From Diphasiastrum complanatum (lineage: Eukaryota > Streptophyta > Lycopodiopsida > Lycopodiales > Lycopodiaceae), in the NCBI GenBank assembly GCA_029204225.1, contig MU832596.1, positions 1 through 64,000 on the forward strand: a stretch of 64,000 bases of DNA, written 5' to 3'. The position numbers and the translations under genes were made by a program. The notes under the pieces were generated by a model. It made no database searches. It was not told the DNA's origin and saw only the letters and a list, made by a program, of their open reading frames with translations. How positions within the stretch are numbered: the first letter of the stretch is position 1; every line of letters starts with the position of its first letter. Below, one piece after another: positions 11,068 to 21,303 of this stretch.

Positions 11068-13997
11068 ATAAAATTACATTCTTCTATTCTTAATAGAGTA
11101 CGAAACCTCTCAAATTTACATCTACCTAATGACTTCGTAAAAATATCTGTCATTTGATCTTCAAATTTACAAAAAACAAGATCAATGGCTCCATCAAGAA
11201 TTTTCTCTTGAACAAAGTGGTAGTGTATTTTGATGTGCTTGGTTCAAGCATGTAAAACTGGATTTTTGGCAAGGTGAATGCAACTTTGATTATCGTAAGA
11301 TATAGTAGTCGCATCCACCTGTGGTTGACCTAAATTCACAAGCAATCTTCGTAACCATACCGCTTCTTGTGTAGCATTGCTGAGTGCTCGATATTCAACT
11401 TCCGTCGATGACAAGGCTACTAAAGATTGCTTTTTGCTGCTCCATGAAATTGCAGCTATACCATAACTGAATGTATGACCACTGATAGATCTTCTGTCAT
11501 CAATATTACCTGTCCAAACCTACCAACATTGGCGCTTCAGGCTGATCATACTTCAAACCAAAATTCAATGTCCCTCGAATGTATCTGAGAATACGTTTAG
11601 CAGACTTCCAATGTGCTTGACTAGGATCTTGCATAAATTGACTAACAACACCAACAACATAAGAAATATCAGGTCGTGTGTGTGTCAAATAAATTAAACT
11701 ACCCACCAGCTGTCTATACAAATAAGCATCCACTTTCTCAGATTCATCATATGCAGCAAGCTTCATGTTGACATCTATAGGTGTACTCAAAGGCTTACAA
11801 TCCTGCATATTGAACTTATAAAGCAAATCTCGTGCATATTTGCTTTGTGTAAGAAAGACCATGTCTTCCTTTTGCCATACTTCAATACCAAGACAATAGT
11901 GCATCAATCCTAGATCACTCATGTCAAAAGCATTGGAAAAATCTGATTTTATTTCATCAATTAAGCTCTCATTACTTCATGTAATAATCAAATCATCCAC
12001 GTATAACACAATGAACACTATATCTGAATCTTGCTTTAGAATGTAAAGATTAGGATCAACATCACTCTTTACCATCCCCCTTTGCTTGAAGTGTTCATCA
12101 ATGCAAGAGTACCACGCCCGTGGTGCTGGCTTCAATCCATAAATGGCTTTGTTGAGCTTACAAACGAGATGCTCTCTCCCTGGCTCAACAAATCCTTGAG
12201 GTTGTACTAAGTCCACCTCTTCATCTAGCACTCCATTAAGAAAAAGCAGATTTAACGTCCATTTGCTGGATCTTCCAGCCATAGAAAGCAGAAATAGCAA
12301 TGATTGAACGTATAGTTACCATCTTAGCTACGGGTGCGAAGGTTTCCTCAAAATCAATATCTTCATGCTGCTCAAATCCTCTCGCAACCAACCGTGCTTT
12401 GTACTTGTTGAGTTGCCCATCAGCTCCAGATTTGATCTTGTATATCCATTTGCAAGTGATAGGCATCTTACCATCAGGTAGCTCAACCAAGTTCCACGTC
12501 CTATTTTTCGATATAGCTTTCATTTTCGTTTCCATAGCTTCACGCCACTCCTTGTGCTCCTTTGCTTTATCAAAAGTTTTTGGTTCTTGACCCTTGAGCA
12601 CAGAACCCATTAGGGCTAGATTCATCTCTAATCTTGCAGGAGGTTTTTGATTTCTACTTGATCTTCTAAGCTCTCTCTGCTCACTTGATTCGGGAGTATC
12701 TCCCTTATTAGCATCACTTGTTACTGACAAGTACCACTTAGGCACTCTCCTAGGAATCTCATTATTAACCCTGTCTTTTTCCATTGGCTCTTCCATATTG
12801 ACACCAACTTCTTCCTTCACTTGCACTTTAGCTTTATCATCAAAGGAATCAATTGTCAAATTTATTTGGTCATTTTGACCCATCTCATCAAGAGTAGCAT
12901 TTATGGAAATCACGATCTTTTGTGCATCTGTGTCATACATCCTGTATGCCTTGGCTCTTTCATCATATCCAAGGAAAATACACTTAATAGCTTTTGCATC
13001 TAGCTTCTTTCGTTTTTCATCATGTACATGAGCGTAAGCATCACAACCGAATACTTGTAAATGAGAAACATTAGGTTTCTTTCTAGTAAAAGCTTCATAA
13101 CTCCACGGACTTCGTAGGAAACCGATTCAAGATATGGGTAGTTGTGTTGCATGCTTCTGCCCAGAAAGTATTTGGCAAACCCTTGCTCTTAAGCATTGCC
13201 CTAGCCATCTCCACAATGGATCTGTTTTTTCGTTTTGCAACTCCTTTCTGTTGTGGTGAATAGGATGTAGTGGTTTGTCTCTTGTTCCCCTGATCCTTGC
13301 AAAAATTTATAAACTCTGTTGAAAAATACTCATCGCCACCATCTAATCTGAGGGTCTTAATATAACAACCTGTTTGTTTTTCAACTAGAGCCTTGAACTC
13401 TCTAAACTTGGCAAAAGCATCAGATTTCTTGCTTATGAAATAAATCCAGATATGTCTACTATAGTCATCAATGAATGTGATGAAATAGTAACAACCACTA
13501 ATGGACCTAATTTGTATTGGTCCACACAGATCACTATAAACAAGATCAAGAATGCCATTGGCTCTTCTTGCTCCATCTTTGGGAAATCTCTTTCTATGTT
13601 GCTTTTCCAATATGCAACCCTCACAAATTTTTCCTTCAAAAGAGATATCAGACAATCCAATGACCAGATTATCTATTTTAAGGATTTGCAAGCTTTGAGC
13701 ACTAATATGACCAAACCTTTGATGCCATTGTCAAACTCAACCTTGAGTTTTTGATCAGCCATTGTCCCAACAAATAGTAGATTGTTAGCTAAGCCAAGCA
13801 CATATTGCACATTGCTTATCTGCTTTATCTTCCCACTGGCTAACTTCACTGGTACCACTCCAACTCCTTCAACAGATAGCAATTTGCCATCAGCTTGTCC
13901 AACTTCATCACCATTGTCAGTTTCCTTGGGTTTGGAAAACCACTCTTTCCTTGAAGTCATGTGCTTGGATGCACCACTATCAATGTACCAAGTATCC
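11068..13997 (-). pseudogene. Copia element B pol (protease, integrase, RT, RNase H), broken
   Basis: A copia polyprotein on the minus strand. Protease: TWYIDSGASKHMT near 13990-13950. Integrase zinc finger: CEGCILEKQHRKRFP (about 13620). Integrase core: VYSDLCGP, then LRLDGGDEYF, then a third block reading GVAKRKNRS where GVAERKNR is usual, so the catalytic Glu is replaced by Lys (about 13225). RT: MPITCKWIYKIK, QQMDVKSAF, VLYVDDLIIT (about 11980). RNase H: SSTEVEYRALSNATQ (about 11400) and DIFTKSL (about 11130). Breaks include a one-base shift after DVKSAF (near 12238) and a TGA in place of Gly after DLIIT (near 11974). No gag or CCHC knuckle is found. The upstream gag position is occupied by the chimeric insert at 13998-14716. 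Confidence 0.88.
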
Positions 13998-14716
13998 GGC
14001 AGGTGCCACGTGGGGCTATGGGATTGGACCCGAAATGTAGCAGATAAGACTCCACAATACAATCTTGTTTTAGTCAAGTTTGGAACCCTCGACAATGTGT
14101 CGATTCGAACATTGTTCGATAATCCTTGATATTGTTTCGATAATATGTGTATATTCGCAGACGGTCTAGTTACCTTTAACACTATCTTGATAATGCGAGT
14201 AAAACTGTAGAATACTTCCACATTGCAAATGATTTCAAGAATGAAATCTAACACTTTCCCATAATGTGAACTCATAAAAATCGAGGTATTAACTTGAACA
14301 TACTGCTAAACTTAGAATGATTATCAAATGTTAATGCCTTTGTAGATATATCTACTGTCATGAACTCTGTTCTACAAAAGATCAGAATGCTCTCCCTTTT
14401 GAGTGCTTTGTATCTGACAAAATGATACTTTATTCAATGTGCTAACAAACTTTTACTTACAGTAAAAGATCAATAAATTATGCAAAAATAGCTCTAAAAC
14501 ATCTGTAAAAGCACTTGTAAAAACACTGTAAATTTTGTAGAAAATCTGAAAATTTTATGTGTATGGATATAAAATCCTGTAGCATATACAAGCTCTCCTG
14601 TAAGTCTCTTCAGAGCTGTGAAATGGTTGTATCAGTAAAACTCTTCAAAGCACACGGGAAGGACGGGAATGTTGCAATAAATCTAGAAGGGAGAAAGGTT
14701 TTTAGAGTTGCTTTAT
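13998..14716 (-). mobile_element. Copia 3'-end/FLA chimera, copy 1 (FLA mostly deleted)
   Basis: This segment is also present at 29130-30220, nearly identical over the shared parts. On the minus strand it runs: a ~100-bp remnant of the captured host segment (14614-14716), a decayed RNase H tail of a copia pol (HIE near 14440, DISTKALT near 14340), a purine tract, then an LTR-like end starting TGTTAGATTTC at 14253 and finishing near 13998-14004. Compared with copy 2, about 0.4 kb of the FLA coding sequence is missing between about 14600 and 14614. It abuts the protease of element B in a way that keeps the WYIDSG motif readable, so it may be a nested insertion or a recombination product. Confidence 0.7.
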
Positions 14717-15443
14717 TGGTACGGATATGCTATATCTGTACGACACGCGGATGTACGACTATTCAGGATTTTTCCTACCTCTGGCGCGTCGATCCGATAT
14801 TGGTACGAAAAAGATAAAAAGTAGAGGGAATATCAAAACTTTTAGAGGGAACATTCTAGATTTTCCACTTCAGCGCGGTGGCTACGCCGTCTCCTCTTTG
14901 CAAAGATTTCGAAGTGTGTGATCGTTCAAAAGACCGAGATCAGCAATTTGAAAAGTATGAAGCCTCCTAACTCTGAATGGCAGTACTAAACACTGTCTAG
15001 TGTGATTTGTGTTATTCCAAACAGACAAATGAGAGATTTCTTGGAAAACCTCTCACACAAATAGCACTTTCCACAACAACTTAGAAGTATTGTAAAAATA
15101 TTCCCCACTCAACAAATTTTCAATCTGTCTGATACTGCCCTGGCCTTTTTGATGCCTCTGGGACTCTGCTTTTCACAACAACTAGGAAGTGTTGTAAAAA
15201 TCTCCCCACTCAACAGATTTTTAATCTGTCTGATGTTGCCCTGGCCTTTCTGATGCCTCCAAGACTGTGTCTTAGTTCCCCACTGATGATTCTGATCTCC
15301 AAACCTGCAAAATACACCAGAGAAGGATTTCTTCCAGTCGTTTTTGTCTCTCCAAGCTTTCACCTCCCGTGAAGGACTTTCTCACTTTATTGTGGAGCCT
15401 GTGACAAGCTGTATCCACTGATCAGGCACGCAGGACTATTGCT
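14717..15443 (-). other. Untranslated leader of copia element B, with internal tandem duplication
   Basis: On the minus strand this follows the primer-binding site of B. It contains two diverged ~85-bp direct repeats (about 15073-15155 and 15177-15260), each with the words AGATTGAAAA/AGATTAAAAA, GAGTGGGGA and TTTTTACAA. The 14716-14815 part holds the octamer TTGGTACG twice. No gag reading frame could be recognised here. Confidence 0.5.
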
Positions 15444-15455
15444 GCTCTGATACCA
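15444..15455 (-). other. Primer-binding site of copia element B
   Basis: TGGTATCAGAGC on the minus strand, immediately after the LTR. It is complementary to the 3' end of plant initiator Met tRNA, the usual primer of copia reverse transcription. Confidence 0.9.
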
Positions 15456-15701
15456 TGTCAACAATCAGATATGCAACATCAAGCATTCACCACAAGAAGG
15501 CGGAAGAAGAACATGCACAATCACACTATCACTCTAACTCATACAGAATGTAAAATGTACAAATAAACTCTGAACCCCTGATAGAGAGAGAAAACCTACG
15601 AGTAGACTAATAGACTAGCCTACGGCTAATGACAACTAGTCACATCTGTCAACATTAATATTGTAAACAGTAACAATAAAGTTTATCATTGATTTCTAAC
15701 A
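15456..15701 (-). repeat. 5' LTR of copia element B
   Basis: A 246-bp copy of the LTR at 10802-11054, with TG...CA ends on the minus strand. The 5-bp flanks of the element (ATACA at 10797-10801 and CATGT at 15702-15706) do not match, so the target duplication has decayed or one end was altered. Confidence 0.88.
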
Positions 15702-16888
15702 CATGTTAGATTGCTTTATTTTGTGTGTAGACCTTCATGGCTTTAATCTTTTTTGTAGGTCATCTTGCTTTAAGTCCTTGATTTCTTTCACCTCTACACA
15801 TTCATCTTGGTCAGAAGGTAAACCATGCATCTCTATAATACTAGTAAACCATCAAGCCAATCAAATACCATGTCATGAGTGACAATTAGCTTTTTAGTTT
15901 CTTGATCATACATTTTATAAGTGTATGCCTATCATCATATTCAACAAGCACACATTTTGTAAACCTGACATCAAACTTTCTCCTATGATCTCTAGGTGTT
16001 TGTGCATAAGCTCTATAACCCAATATCCTAAGATGAGAAATTTTAGATTTTAATCTCGTAAAAGCTTCTTAAGACATTTTGGACTCCACAACTTTCTCAT
16101 AAGACACATTTTCAAAAGATAAACTATTGTAGTGCATGCTTTTGCCCAATTATTTTTTAGGAAAGTCCTTAGCATCATACGAGCCATTCAATCCATTGTC
16201 TAGATGTAATCACTTTGTAGTGATTCTTGATGTCTTTCACAAGACATCGTTGGCTATCAAACTCCATCTCTTAAGGTTTTTGTCCGTAATTGATCGTACT
16301 AACAACGTGGTGTTTTTAATTCTAGAACATACTAAACATTGCCACTTCTTTTAATTTTTCCATTTGGAAACTTCACCAAAACAAGGTTGTGCTCTTGGCT
16401 GTACCACCATCAATATACCAGGTATTTTACAACCATCACTTGACATCATCAAGGCTAAAATAAATAAACTAGAACTTTTAGCGTTATATTTTTGGTAATC
16501 CGAGAAATTGTCCTCTTGTTGATGTTTATCCACGTTGCCATTCTTCTTTCCTTTGTCGTCAGATTGCTTCTTTATGCATTCTTTTTTCAAATGTCCAACT
16601 TTATAGTAGTATATACAATTTTCAGACTTCTTTCAAATGAAATTGTCTTTGCTCACCAGCTTGTTGAAATTTTCCACATCCACTAGAGTAATTGAAATTG
16701 GTTTTTCTTGGATTGCCATTCCTTTCTAGAAATTGGCCTCTACCATGCCACTCTTGCTTCTTTGATCCACAACAAATGCTTGATCCAAGGGGAGATTTTG
16801 AGCCCAAGGTTGGTAGTGGGTTTCTTTCGTTGCCTAACCTGAATCCAAGATCTAGTCAATCTAGCATCAAAGAGACGGAGTTAGTTGT
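15702..16888 (-). pseudogene. Old copia element A, gag/protease/integrase half
   Basis: The minus strand shows a gag zinc-knuckle remnant (CIYYYKVGHLKKEC, about 16625-16580), a protease box NTWYIDGGTAKS (about 16425-16380), scattered integrase words, and the integrase C-terminal region ILGYRAYAQTPRDHRRKF followed by YKMYDQETKKLIVTHD (about 16040-15870). The part between protease and integrase C-terminus is shortened, and stops are frequent. It is the 5' half of the element whose 3' half is at 9640-10801. Confidence 0.75.
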
Positions 16889-17571
16889 CACGCGTAGGTT
16901 CGTTCTCATGAGAGCAATAGTATAGTTGAGATTTCAACATGAATGGAGGATCTAACACTAACATCCATTAACACCAAGCATTAACACTACATCTATTAAC
17001 CCTACTTCCATTAACCCTAAATTCACAACAATGATAGCAACTTACTCTTCTCTCTCTCCCTTTCTCTCTCACAAAAAGCATAAGAAATAGCAATCCCATT
17101 AATGATCAGATCCAACAATCAGCAAAATCCAAAGAAAGTATGAGAAATGGAGGAAAAGAGAGGAAGAGCAAGGACATTCATCAATCCATTTCTAAAGAGA
17201 ACCAATCTGCTTTATTGAAATGAGGAATTGAACATGAGAAACAACTCGAGTTGGTCCCTTTTTATAGTGGAGAGGAGGACCCTGGCCTCTGAATCCTATT
17301 GGTCTAGTCTCGCCTCTCTTTTTATTCAAATTTAAAAAAGTGTGGGAACCATCAAAATTGGAGGGAAACCCAACTTTTATTCACTAACTTGACATTTAGG
17401 CCCTGCGACATTAAAAGTCCCGAAAAAAGGCCTAAAGTCCTTTTATTAACATTCTAATCATTCAAATAACTATGTGATCATTGGGTTGGACTTACACACA
17501 CAGGGTGCCAAATCCCTCTCACTTATTAACTAGGGTTAGGGTTGCCTTGGGATCCGCAAACCCTCCAACAG
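16889..17571 (-). repeat. Putative 3' LTR of the Tat/Athila-like gypsy element
   Basis: On the minus strand a G-rich purine tract (TTTTGGTGGGGGATAC, about 17588-17573) is followed by TGTTGGAGGG at 17571, a typical 3' LTR start downstream of the extra coding region. The distal end near 16889 (GTGACA) is a guess because a complete partner LTR is not present. A related sequence may occur at 27690-27955. Confidence 0.5.
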
Positions 17572-17620
17572 TATCCCCCACCAAAACTGGTGGCGGTCCC
17601 ACGACACCCACAATATGCAG

Positions 17621-20508
17621 TTATTGGGGACTTTTATTGGCTTCACGCCGAATCTTAATTAAATGATACTGCACCTTCTCCAAAAAGTCAAGGCGTGCAG
17701 TATTGAAATCCAAATTATGCGGCAAGAAACAACGGTGGGCTCCGGCAATCCACTTGGAAGTTGTCCATGAGGTGAAGCGGGATTCCCAAGAGCCTCCCAT
17801 CATAGCCGCACAAAAATACAGTCGAGCAATCGGCAGTTGATCTTTGATTTGCTCTGAGGCCATCGGCTTATTTGGATCAAATGCCAGGGTAGGAAGGCAA
17901 TCGTCCCATTTGGTTGCCACTGACGCCAACAGAGTTAGATCTTTTGCAAACATTGTCGATTGTCGCACCGTTGGATCCGAGAGTGGACATACTCTCTCTG
18001 ATATGCTTGTAAGGCCCGGTGAAAATCCACTAAAATATTCCATCTGTAAGACTGGTGGATGATTGGCCAATTGGGTGTATGGATGGTGATTCTATCCATA
18101 GCCAATCCCAAATCTTTCCATTTTTGTCTTCGTGGCATTGGCACGTAATAAGGAGCTACCCGCAACTGGCGAGGGCTGACGACGTAACTCCTAATTGATT
18201 CCAGAGTTTTCTCAAAAACCGTGATTCTCCATGTCGGCTGCTCTCCCAGTGCAGGTATTTTGTCCAATTCTTTGCCGGCCTCGATCTCGGAGGTCTTAAA
18301 TTTGAGAACCCATCCACCACGCGAGGACTCATGTGGATGCTGCTTTAAGAAGGTCTGGATCTGGTCCTCGACGCTAATGGGCCTTCTGAATAAATGGCTT
18401 GTCCTTGATGAGGATGGACCCGCTTGTACTGCCGGTATAGTTGGCGGTTGATCTGCTAGATCTGGAGCTCCCCCATGGTCCATGCTCGAATCAACCCCTG
18501 TATCCATCTGTACAGCTTCTTAGCATGAAGGGGAGAATTGCGGCATGACCGGGACGGGGATTTGTTGTCCGACTTCCAACACTTGAGCGGCGGCTTTTTC
18601 ATAGGCATTGATGGTCTCTTTTGCCTTTGCCAACTCGGTTGAAGCGGCTCCTTTGAACCTATCAAAGCGGCCTTGGAATCCCTGAAGGGCCACTTTGTAT
18701 GTTTCCACTTTCTTGAACAAATATGCAATCTCCGTCGGTGTGACCGGATGATCGAGTATTTGTGTTTGCAGATATGCATCACGCTCAAGGGTGGTCGCAT
18801 CCAATTCACCTTGAAGCCGTGTGCGATCTTGTTCGACCATTTGTAATTGCCCCTTCAGCAGCTGCACCTGTTGCTTGGCATCTTGCACTGCCTTATCTAC
18901 CTGATCCTGTGCGGTTGTCAGGGCATTTTGCAGGGAGCTGATGTAGGTTTCCAAGCGATCAGCTTGTTGCTGGGCCAATGACTTTTCGCTTTCAGCCTTT
19001 TCTTCATGTTGCTTGGCTATCTTCACCTCTCGATCCAGCTGATCAGAGTGTTTTTGGATCCTAAATCAGAGATCCTCTGCTCCATTTCCTTCTTCTTATC
19101 CAGCATAGACTAGATCACTTGCCCAAGGCTTGAAACTAACCCGAGAGCATCACCAGAATCGACAGTCGTGGAGGTGACAACAACAAAAGACCCTGATGGT
19201 ACTGTCCTTGGTAGGCGTGGAATAGGTGCCAAGGTCTCTTCTTCTTAAAAAATATCATCGTCTTCAAACCCTTCAGGCACCGTGCCGTCGAACTACTTCG
19301 GTGACTTTACAGCTGTGTTGACCCGAGGTGTGGCTGGGCTACCCTGAGTGGGTGGTTGCTGACTGGCATCTTCGACACCAACAGTAGCTTCATGGATATA
19401 TCCAAATCCTCTTCCAGGGGATTGGAGTTGAAAGGGTGCTGGGCTCTGGGGCATTTCAAAGATTTCGGTGGCCCCAAGGGGGTCGGAATCATCGAACATA
19501 TCAATGAAGAACTGTGTGTTGGGTGAGGTTGCTTCGGTGTGCGGGGGTGAGGCGGCCTGGGCAGCTGTGATGGGAATGGTATGCCCAATGGTCACAAACT
19601 GTCCAAGTAGAGACGAGGGGAATGAGAAGTTCAGTGCGAACAGCAACAGGGGGTGGAAGCGCAGTTGACGAGGTATGCCTAATACGTCGTCGTGACGTGG
19701 AAGGCGAGTCAAGAATTACGATGTCGTTGCGTGGACGACGAAGACTATGAGAACTTGAGGCCTGGTGAGATGACTCGGCCAGTGCTTCTTCGTAAATCGA
19801 AAGCACAGAATCCAGGTGGAAGCCATGGATTCTATTTTCTAAGTGAGAAGCGGCTAAGAGGGACAATAGAGAGCCAACGGCGAACTGCTGCTTTGTATTG
19901 GCCTTAATAGCTTGCTTGAGCTCACCAGAAACAGTCTTGAATTAGTTATGTTCAAGAGGGGCTTTGGCCAACTTTATGTGGGACTCCACTATCCTGTGAA
20001 GGATTTGAGATGTGATGCGATCTTTCCTGAGGTTGCCAACCATCAGGAAATGATTCAACAATTGGGCAGCGGCGTGGATGGAAGGCTCAATGATGGCTTC
20101 CAGAAGGTAGCCATCATTAGTCCAATGCAGATCGTTGGTGAGGTCAATGTATGGCTTGATGGCTTGTTTGGCGTGCTTGTGATTGGGTGAGGCTTGCGTA
20201 CCGGATGAGATTCCTATAGCTGCAAGTGTGGCCTCAGTGACGCGCACCTTGTATGTGGCTCCTTGGAAGGTGATGTAAAACTTGGATTTCTCTTCCTTCC
20301 ACGTACTGAAGGCAAGAGTGATGAAATCCATATTGATGCGTCTTGAAAAGGCTCTCTCATGAATACCCATTGCAGTAAGTAGAGGCTCCGCAAGGGTCAT
20401 CCACTGAGTGAGCATACTTGTGCTAGGAAGAATCATGATGTCCGTTGCAGATGGGACATCACGATGGATAGTATAGCGCGGAGACTGGGAAGTATCGGTA
20501 GAAGACAT
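17621..20508 (-). pseudogene. Extra coding region downstream of gypsy integrase, broken, with coiled coil
   Basis: Roughly 950 codons in the same direction as pol, lying between integrase and the 3' LTR, the place where Athila and Tat elements carry env-like or additional ORFs. The likely start is the ATG at 20508 (MSSTDTSQSP). Pieces: 20508-19942, with WKEEKSKFYITFQGATY and VTEATLAAIGIS, a pattern reminiscent of the N-terminal plant-transposon domain of Athila-type proteins; 19712-19293, Pro/Ser-rich and acidic; 19026-18520, a strongly predicted coiled coil (repeated Gln, Lys, Glu and Leu heptads); 18507-17935 and 18070-17621, C-terminal domain with GGWVLKFKTSEIEAG. Stops and shifts separate the pieces. 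No membrane segment or signal peptide is obvious, so an envelope role is not supported. Function unknown. Confidence 0.65.
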
Positions 20509-21303
20509 GATGATCAGAAAGGAATTATAACCGCGTGAGAGTGTATTAGAAGGCATTGCAAGAAATTTGGAAGGCTTTGGTCGCAAGAAAAATTCGCAAG
20601 AGCTTCACTAGCACAAGTGAGGAATGAATCGAATTCAGCCAACTTATAGGTGAATTTGGTGGGTCCATTACACTGAATAGTAGTTGGGTTGATCAGTTCT
20701 GAACAAAAATTTGCAGGCATGTACAATACTGTAAAAATAGGCTATAAAAATCTTGGCGAAGGTTTCTAGGGATCTGAACCTATCAGGCAAACGTTTTTCA
20801 GGGCTGACGAAGGATGAATCTTCGCCCAGGTACTGTCGCAAATGCATTTTTTCACAATCTGAACCTATGGACAACCTAATTTTGTCATTTTAAGACCATC
20901 TAGCAGGTCGGCGAAGGTTCATAATGACGTTATGATGCTCGACGAAGGTTCCTAAAATGGCATATCATTGAACATTCGCCTGACTCAAAAATTAAATTTT
21001 CTCTTGTCAGAAACCTTCGCCCACCTCAATTTAGATAAATCAAGGGTGGATGTACAGTCTGAGAGCTCAGCGAAGGTTTTTGATACTATATTGGCCAAAT
21101 CTGCCCAAAACGGAGGTTTCCTAAGTCATTTTCCATAAAAATACTGTGCTTCCTTTTCCTTATGCTGATGACTTCTTGACTTTTGCTCCTCTGTCTTTCC
21201 TTTTTTTGTTTTTTTCAACTGTCTTTTTCCAACAAAAAGAAAAGTCAGCAAATTAAATGCTGAAAAAAAAAATTGAAAACAAATAAAATGAAAAAATATA
21301 TTG
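20509..21303. other. Spacer between integrase and the extra coding region
   Basis: AT-rich. It contains several copies of a word like CGAAGGTT (about 20755, 20921, 20945, 21009, 21074), spaced irregularly. No gene seen. Confidence 0.4.

Noticed and set aside
15073-15260. CRISPR-like repeats
   Set aside because: Only two diverged copies of about 85 bp without spacers, in a plant retrotransposon leader; a plain tandem duplication.
10796-15706. Target-site duplication of copia B
   Set aside because: CATAC and CATGT share only three of five bases, and the bases immediately outside the LTRs (ATACA and CATGT) do not match.
17621-20508. Envelope gene of an errantivirus-like element
   Set aside because: The position fits, but there is no signal peptide, transmembrane segment or furin-like site, and the coiled coil alone is not enough.
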